Assembly (NCBI GenBank): GCA_903911145.1
Contig: CAIWCD010000001.1
Coordinates: 1 to 64,000, forward strand
DNA: 64,000 bases
Source of the DNA: an uncultured delta proteobacterium
GTDB lineage: Bacteria > Myxococcota > Myxococcia > Myxococcales > 40CM-4-68-19
Direction of reading: 5' to 3'
Shown here: in pieces, positions 58,457-64,000 of the stretch
How positions within the stretch are numbered: position 1 is the stretch's first letter
Layout: each line of letters opens with the position of its first letter
Notes under the pieces: generated by a model
The model's database searches: none
What the model saw: only the letters and a program-made list of their open reading frames with translations
What the model was told of the DNA's origin: nothing
Position numbers and translations under genes: made by a program

Positions 58457-58942
58457 ATGCAATCGAAAGCCATTCGCTGGAGCGCGGGAGTCCTCTTCGG
58501 CGCAGCGATTGCTGCCGGATACGATGGACTCGCGCAGCTCCTGGTTCTCTTCGCGGAAGAGTCGCGCGCGATTCACGGCAGGCATTCAATTCTCCCGCCC
58601 ATTGCCGCAGCAATGAGCGCACTGGTCGGAATCCTCGCCTGCCGGGCAATCGTCTCCACGAACGAAGGTCCGGCGTTGCTGCGTGCAACTGGTCGCTTCA
58701 TTGCTGCGCTCGGCAGCGCGACAGTCTGCACAGGTCCCATCCTCCTCTTCGGATTTCCGCAGCCGCGTTCCAGTCATCCAGGACATATGCCGGCAGCAGA
58801 TATGGCCGGAGGGATGATCGCGACACTGATTTCCCTCTGCGGCCTTCTCGTCGCGGCACTGGGCTTCGCGATGGTATTTGGCGCCTTCGTCTGGACGCGG
58901 GCCCGCAACCGAGCCGTCTTGCCCAGCGCGGCACCAGGATGA
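58457..58942 (+). CDS. Hypothetical multi-pass membrane protein (about 4 TM)
   Basis: ATG 58457 (MQSKAIRWSAGVLFGAAIAAGYDGL); four hydrophobic stretches. Confidence 0.6.
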   Translation: MQSKAIRWSAGVLFGAAIAAGYDGLAQLLVLFAEESRAIHGRHSILPPIAAAMSALVGILACRAIVSTNEGPALLRATGRFIAALGSATVCTGPILLFGFPQPRSSHPGHMPAADMAGGMIATLISLCGLLVAALGFAMVFGAFVWTRARNRAVLPSAAPG

Positions 58943-59023
58943 AATTGCGCGCCCGCTCATTCGAACGTAGATCCTCCCCGCCGCGCACGCCGTGCGCCGC
59001 AGTAGCTGCTTGAAGGAGTACGA

Positions 59024-59485
59024 ATGTCGCGTCCGCTCCAGATCTTCCTCGGCCTCCTGCGCATCGCCGTGGGCATCTCGCTGCTCGGGCCGGCAATGCA
59101 TAAGATCTCCTGGTTTGCGCATCCAGCGCTCGAGCCGCAGCTCGCCAGTTGGCTCTCCCACTCGCCAAATCCGCTCACCTCGAAGTATCTCCATTTCATG
59201 ATCCCGCACGCGCAACTGCTCGCGCGGGTTGTCGCCGTCGGCGAGCTCGGCCTCGGATCGATGCTGCTGCTCGGCTTATTAACGCCGCTCGCCGCCGGCC
59301 TCGCCTTCATCATGGTGGCGAACTTCCATTTCGCCAGCGGCGCGATGCTCTCTCTCGATTACGTCACGGGCCAGGATGGCCTCGTCTATCTGCTGCTGTT
59401 TCCGGTGCTGCTCCTGGGCCGCGCGGGGCTCGCCGTCGGCGCAGATGGACTGCTGGGAAAGAAGATGTCTGGCGGCGGCCGTTAA
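59024..59485 (+). CDS. DoxX-like small membrane protein
   Basis: LLRIAVGISLLGPAMHKISWF, GELGLGSMLLLGLLTPLAA, four TM-like segments. Confidence 0.8.
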   Translation: MSRPLQIFLGLLRIAVGISLLGPAMHKISWFAHPALEPQLASWLSHSPNPLTSKYLHFMIPHAQLLARVVAVGELGLGSMLLLGLLTPLAAGLAFIMVANFHFASGAMLSLDYVTGQDGLVYLLLFPVLLLGRAGLAVGADGLLGKKMSGGGR

Positions 59486-59517
59486 TCAATTGATGAGAAC
59501 CAACAGGAGCGCATGAC

Positions 59518-60558
59518 ATGATGAAGGGCGCGATCATTGGATTTGGATTCATCTCTGGCAAGGGTCACTATCCTGCCTATAAGCAGCGCAACGACGTGGA
59601 GATCGTCGCCATCGCTGATATCTGCCCGGGAAGCCTCGAGGCCGCGCGCAGAGCGGCTCCCAACGCGCGGATGTATACGAGCGCCGAAGAGTTGTTCGCC
59701 CATGAGACGCTCGATTTTGTCGATATCTCGACTCCTCCCTGCGACCATCTGCGCATTGCCCGGCTCGCCCTCGCGCATGGGGCGCACGTGCTCTGCGAGA
59801 AGCCGCTCGTCACTTCGGTCGAAGAGGCGCTCGCCCTCGTCGCCGCCGCGCGCGAACACAAGCGGGTCGTCTTCCCCGCGCACAACTACAAGCACGCGCC
59901 GGTGGTGAAGTTCGCCAAATCGATCATCGACAGCGGCCGCATCGGAACCATTCGCGCGGTGACGCTGAATACCTATCGGACCACGCACGCCAAAGGAGTT
60001 GCAGAGTGGCGCACCGATTGGCGCCGCGACCATAAGACCAGCGGCGGCGGCATCGCGATGGATCACGGCAGCCATAGTTTTTATCTGACGTTCGCCTGGC
60101 TCGGAACGCTGCCCACGCACGTCACCGCGAAGGCATTAACGCTCGATAAGCAGTGGGACACCGAGGATAACCTCAACTGCGTGCTTACCTTCCCCAATGG
60201 ATATGCCCACGCGTTCCTGACCTGGACGGCAGGCGTGCGCAAGGTCGTCTATTCGCTGCAGGGCTCGGATGGCGCGCTGGTGATTGACGATGACAACTGG
60301 GAATTGACCACCGGCAAGAACTCGGGAAAGCCGGTGCTCGAGAAGGGCGTCATTGAAAGCGATTGGATGGACGCCTCGCATACCAAGTGGTTCAACTCGC
60401 TCTTCGACCAGTTCAAGACCGCAATCAGCGAGGGTGACTTCGTCAACCGGGAACTGCGCGAGGCGGTGGGCTGCGTGCAGATCATCGAGACCTGCTATCG
60501 CTCGAATGCATCGGGCTGCCGCGAGTTGCCGCTGCCGCTCGACGTGCTGGCGATTTAA
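59518..60558 (+). CDS. Gfo/Idh/MocA family oxidoreductase
   Basis: GAIIGFGFISGKGHYPAY, VAIADICPG, VDISTPPCDHLRIARLALAHGAHVLCEKPLV. Confidence 0.92.
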   Translation: MMKGAIIGFGFISGKGHYPAYKQRNDVEIVAIADICPGSLEAARRAAPNARMYTSAEELFAHETLDFVDISTPPCDHLRIARLALAHGAHVLCEKPLVTSVEEALALVAAAREHKRVVFPAHNYKHAPVVKFAKSIIDSGRIGTIRAVTLNTYRTTHAKGVAEWRTDWRRDHKTSGGGIAMDHGSHSFYLTFAWLGTLPTHVTAKALTLDKQWDTEDNLNCVLTFPNGYAHAFLTWTAGVRKVVYSLQGSDGALVIDDDNWELTTGKNSGKPVLEKGVIESDWMDASHTKWFNSLFDQFKTAISEGDFVNRELREAVGCVQIIETCYRSNASGCRELPLPLDVLAI

Positions 60559-60561
60559 TCA

Positions 60562-61317
60562 ATGAGCGGACCTATCGTCATTACCGGCGCATCGTCTGGA
60601 ATCGGTGAGGCCTGCGCGCTCGCCTTCGCGCGCGAGGGACGCTCGCTCGTCCTCGGTGCGCGCCGTAGCGAGCGATTAAATGCGGTCGCGAAGGCTTGCA
60701 TGAAGGCCGGAGCGCCCGAGGCATTGGCGCTGTCGCTCGACGTGAAGTCGCTGGCCTCAATCACCGCGTTTGCCCGCGTCGCCAATGCGCTCAATCCATC
60801 CGTCCTGATTAACAACGCGGGCCTCGCGAAGGGGCGCGATCCCGTCGCGCAACTGCAGGACCACGACATCACCGAAATGATCGACGTCAACGTCACGGGG
60901 TTCCTCCGCGTGGCGCGTGCGTTTCTCCCGGGAATGATCGAACGCAAAGGCGGACATATCGTCAATCTCGGCTCACTCGCGGGTCGCGAAATCTATGAAG
61001 GCGGCGCGGTCTATTGCGCGACCAAGTATGCCGTGCGTGCCATCTCCCAGACGCTGCGCCTCGAACTCTCCGGGACGGGTATCCGCGTCACCGAGATCGC
61101 GCCAGGACTGGTCGAGACGGAGTTCTCCATTGTCCGCACCGGCGACATCGAGAAGGCCAAGCTGCCCTACCAGGGAATCGATCCATTGACTGCCGTTGAT
61201 ATCGCCGACTGCGTTACGTGGGCGGTCAATCGCCCCGCGCATATCAACATCGGGGAGATTGTATTGACCCCCGTTGCGCAAGCATCAGTCAGCAAGGTTT
61301 CGCGGCGGCCAGTTTGA
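60562..61317 (+). CDS. Short-chain dehydrogenase/reductase
   Basis: VITGASSGIGEACAL, LINNAGLAKG, NLGSLAGREIYEGGAVYCATKYAVRA. Confidence 0.93.
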   Translation: MSGPIVITGASSGIGEACALAFAREGRSLVLGARRSERLNAVAKACMKAGAPEALALSLDVKSLASITAFARVANALNPSVLINNAGLAKGRDPVAQLQDHDITEMIDVNVTGFLRVARAFLPGMIERKGGHIVNLGSLAGREIYEGGAVYCATKYAVRAISQTLRLELSGTGIRVTEIAPGLVETEFSIVRTGDIEKAKLPYQGIDPLTAVDIADCVTWAVNRPAHINIGEIVLTPVAQASVSKVSRRPV

Positions 61318-62576
61318 CCAGCGCGGGAGCAACAGCAGAGCATCGAGCTCCGATCCGCGCACTTCCGCGAATTGCGCTCGCGGTCATTGCAATCGTCCCA
61401 GCGCTCGTCATGCGCGTGGGAGGGATCCACGCAGAACCGCTCGCTGCGATCCTCGTCAATGGCAGCGCCGTTGTCGCCGCCGCTTTCCTCCTCGCCTGGG
61501 CCGCCGAAACAGCGCAGCAGGATATCTCGGGCAATCTCGCGATGGCGCTGCTCGCACTCATTGCCGTTCTCCCTGAATACGCGATCGATCTCTATTTCGG
61601 ATATTCCGCGGGCCACTCTCCCGATGCAGCGCGATATGCTGCCGCGAATATGACCGGCAGCAATCGATTGCTGCTTGGCCTCGGCTGGCCGTTCGTTCTC
61701 CTGCTGGTGTTTATCGGCAGTCGGTCGCGTGCGCGCAAGTCCGCGCCAGGAGCCGTTGCACCGCCGATCGTGACCGAGCTTCTCCTCGATCCCAGCCGAC
61801 GCATTGAATTGGCCGCGCTGGCCGTCGCCTCGCTCTGGTGTCTCGCGATTCCGTTTCGCCACCAGATTGGATTGGTCGACTCCGCAGTGCTGCTCGCGAT
61901 CTTCGCCGCTTATCTCGTTCGCGCTTCCCGCGAGGAGCACGACGAACCCGAGTTAATCGGCGTCGCCCAGGTCCTCGGGGATCTCCCCAGGCCCCAGCGG
62001 CGCGCGGCAATCATCTGCCTCTTCGTCTTCGCCGCAATTGCCGTCGTCGCGGCCGCACAACCGTTCGCCGACGCGCTTGTCTCGGGCGGACGTGCGCTGG
62101 GCCTCGACGAGTTTCTGCTCGTGCAGTGGCTTGCGCCGCTGGCGTCGGAGGCACCTGAGTTTCTCGTCGCCGCGATTCTCGCGCTGCGCGGCAACGGAAA
62201 CGCTGCCATCGGCGCCCTGCTCTCCTCGAAGGTGAATCAATGGACGATGCTCGTCGGCAGCCTGCCGCTCGCCCACCTTGCCGGCGGCGGCACCGGCTCG
62301 CTCCCTCTTGATGAGCGCCAGTTCGGCGAGCTCTTATTAACTGCAACGCAGGCGCTGCTTGGCTTCGCGGTTCTCTGCGACCTGCGGTTGCGCGTCGGCG
62401 AAGCGCTGCTGCTCGTCTCACTCTTCGTCTCGCAACTTTGCTTCCACCAGACGAACGTGCGGCTTGGATTCTCCGCTGCCTATCTAATCGCCGCGCTGGT
62501 TATCCTCGCGACCAAGCCGCGCGAACTTCGTGATATCGCGCGGGCCGCCGTGCACACGACGACCTCAAGCCAATGA
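61314..62576 (+). CDS. Sodium/calcium exchanger (CaCA)-like membrane protein
   Basis: Two related hydrophobic halves with ALLALIAVLPEYAIDL..NMTGSNRLLLG and APLASEAPEFLVAAIL..GNGNAAIGALLSSKVNQWT. TTG start 61314 overlaps the SDR stop (TTGA). Confidence 0.75.
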   Translation: MTSAGATAEHRAPIRALPRIALAVIAIVPALVMRVGGIHAEPLAAILVNGSAVVAAAFLLAWAAETAQQDISGNLAMALLALIAVLPEYAIDLYFGYSAGHSPDAARYAAANMTGSNRLLLGLGWPFVLLLVFIGSRSRARKSAPGAVAPPIVTELLLDPSRRIELAALAVASLWCLAIPFRHQIGLVDSAVLLAIFAAYLVRASREEHDEPELIGVAQVLGDLPRPQRRAAIICLFVFAAIAVVAAAQPFADALVSGGRALGLDEFLLVQWLAPLASEAPEFLVAAILALRGNGNAAIGALLSSKVNQWTMLVGSLPLAHLAGGGTGSLPLDERQFGELLLTATQALLGFAVLCDLRLRVGEALLLVSLFVSQLCFHQTNVRLGFSAAYLIAALVILATKPRELRDIARAAVHTTTSSQ

Positions 62577-63680
62577 GTTCTCGTCCTCGTCCTCGCCAAA
62601 CCGATCTCGCTTGAACGCCGCTTCGAGCGTCTCGTCGAGCTTCGCCAATAGATCGCGATTCCCGTCCTGCGAATAGCGCTCAAGGTTGTGCTCGAATTCG
62701 GGAATGCGCGAGAGGAACTCCGAGAGCTTCTCGCGGGTCAACTGCTCCGCGCAGAGACCATATCCCTCTGCCTCGAGATATCGCGCGTTCAAGACCTGCT
62801 CGAACTGCTTCTGCACCGGCACCGAGAGCATCGGCCGACGCAGATAGACCGCCTCGCCCATCAACGTAAATCCGCCGCCCGAGATCACGCCGCGCGCCGT
62901 GCGGAGATCGTCGATAAACCCCTGCTCGCTAAATGGGCGATAGAGCAGTTTTCCATCGCGCAGATCCTCCTTGAGTTCGCGCTTGACGCCATAGATGCGG
63001 CACTCAATATTCGCCGCCTTGAGAATCTCGGGCAGCTCAGTATTGGTCGTATAGGTCTGATAGACCAGCAGGTGCTCGCCCGGTTCCGCCTTCGCCGCGA
63101 GGATCTCCGGGCGCAGGATGGGCGGGTGCAGAGTCGTGCGCTTCTTGCGGATCGGCGGATAGAAGAACGTGCTGATTAAGTAGTGATAAGCGCCAGGAAC
63201 CTTGCTCTTAATGATCCCCTTGGCCGTCTGAAACTCGGCCTCGTGGCCCGCCATGATGCTTGGCTCGTGCTGGCAGCGATTGATGATCTGCATATTGTCG
63301 ACCGAGATGATCGGCAGGCGGTGATTCTTCCCGAAGAGATAGCTCCAGCTCTCGAAATCGGAGATCACCACGTCCGGCTTGAACGATGAGGCCAGGTCGA
63401 AATAGGCGCGGATATTCTGCGGCCAGCCACCCGAAAAGGCCCCCTTTACATTCTCCAACAGCGTCTTGAAATTCCGGACCTCGTTATCCTCGGTGACAAT
63501 GGTCAGGCCCCAGATCTTCTTGACGTGCAGATGCTCATTGGCGCGCTTGGCGAGGTAATCGTGCGCCCGCCCGGAGACGACAACCTGCACGTCGTGCTTC
63601 TTCACCAGTTCGTCGAGGATCACGCGCGACCGGATCGCGTGGCCCATTCCTTCTCCGACGACGCCATAGAGAATTCGCAT
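62565..63680 (-). CDS. Glycosyltransferase, MJ1255/VC2487-like family
   Basis: MRILYGVVGEGMGHAIRSRVILDEL, DVVISDFESWSYLFG, GVISGGGFTLMGEAVYLRRPMLSVPVQKQFEQVLNARYLE. ATG at 63680. Confidence 0.88.
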   Translation of the reverse strand: MRILYGVVGEGMGHAIRSRVILDELVKKHDVQVVVSGRAHDYLAKRANEHLHVKKIWGLTIVTEDNEVRNFKTLLENVKGAFSGGWPQNIRAYFDLASSFKPDVVISDFESWSYLFGKNHRLPIISVDNMQIINRCQHEPSIMAGHEAEFQTAKGIIKSKVPGAYHYLISTFFYPPIRKKRTTLHPPILRPEILAAKAEPGEHLLVYQTYTTNTELPEILKAANIECRIYGVKRELKEDLRDGKLLYRPFSEQGFIDDLRTARGVISGGGFTLMGEAVYLRRPMLSVPVQKQFEQVLNARYLEAEGYGLCAEQLTREKLSEFLSRIPEFEHNLERYSQDGNRDLLAKLDETLEAAFKRDRFGEDEDENSLA

Positions 63681-63747
63681 GCAGGACCTCGTTGATTGAT
63701 TAGACCCCACTCTACTGCAACGGCGCTTCGCGCGAGGCGTGTCTTGA

Positions 63748-64000
63748 TTAACCGCGGGCGTCTTCTATCCGATCAAGCCGCCACAATTCCGGCCAGGCGA
63801 AGCGGACGACGGCGACAACCAGAAGAGTCCCGATGCCGCCGCCAACCACCGCGGGGATCGCGCCGAAGAGCCCCGCAGCAAGGCCCGATTCGAAATCGCC
63901 CATCTCATTGGAGAGTCCAATGAAGACCCAATGGATCGCGGCAATTCTTCCTCTCAATGCATCAGGCGATACGACCTGCTCGAGCGTGCTGCGAATGACC
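63748..64000 (-). CDS. C-terminal part of an MFS transporter (DHA3/EntS-like), truncated by window end
   Basis: Open frame to the window edge: VIRSTLEQVVSPDALRGRIAAIHWVFIGLSNEMGDFESGLAAGLFGAIPAVVGGGIGTLLVVAVVRFAWPELWRLDRIED. Confidence 0.85.
   Translation of the reverse strand, partial: VIRSTLEQVVSPDALRGRIAAIHWVFIGLSNEMGDFESGLAAGLFGAIPAVVGGGIGTLLVVAVVRFAWPELWRLDRIEDARG

Overview
This is a high-GC bacterial chromosomal window, probably Myxococcota-like judging from MYXO-CTERM-like C-termini and DPxNCGxCG cysteine-rich lipoprotein motifs; that assignment is inference. It contains: a 5'-truncated repeat-bearing surface-type protein with an adjacent glycosyltransferase-like gene; ffh; a large Cys-rich lipoprotein followed by a clear intrinsic terminator; two giant paralogous beta-helix/Ig-like proteins with C-terminal sorting tails, flanking an OmpA-family gene that is translationally coupled to one of them; a seven-gene chemosensory operon (REC, REC-CheW, CheR-TPR, CheW, CheA-REC, CheB, MCP) facing an Hpt-REC-GGDEF diguanylate cyclase, resembling a rearranged Wsp system; a three-gene ABC-2 exporter; hrpB, miaE, a 2OG-Fe(II) oxygenase, ctaA/ctaB, tRNA-Ala(CGC), a di-haem cytochrome c peroxidase, a P-type ATPase, prfC, and a metabolic/membrane cluster ending in a partial MFS transporter. 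No CRISPR array, IS element, integrase or rRNA was recognised. The best candidates for an undescribed system are (1) the giant-protein/OmpA/giant-protein locus and (2) the rearranged Wsp-like chemosensory/c-di-GMP locus. All family calls come from reading motifs by eye; no database search was run.
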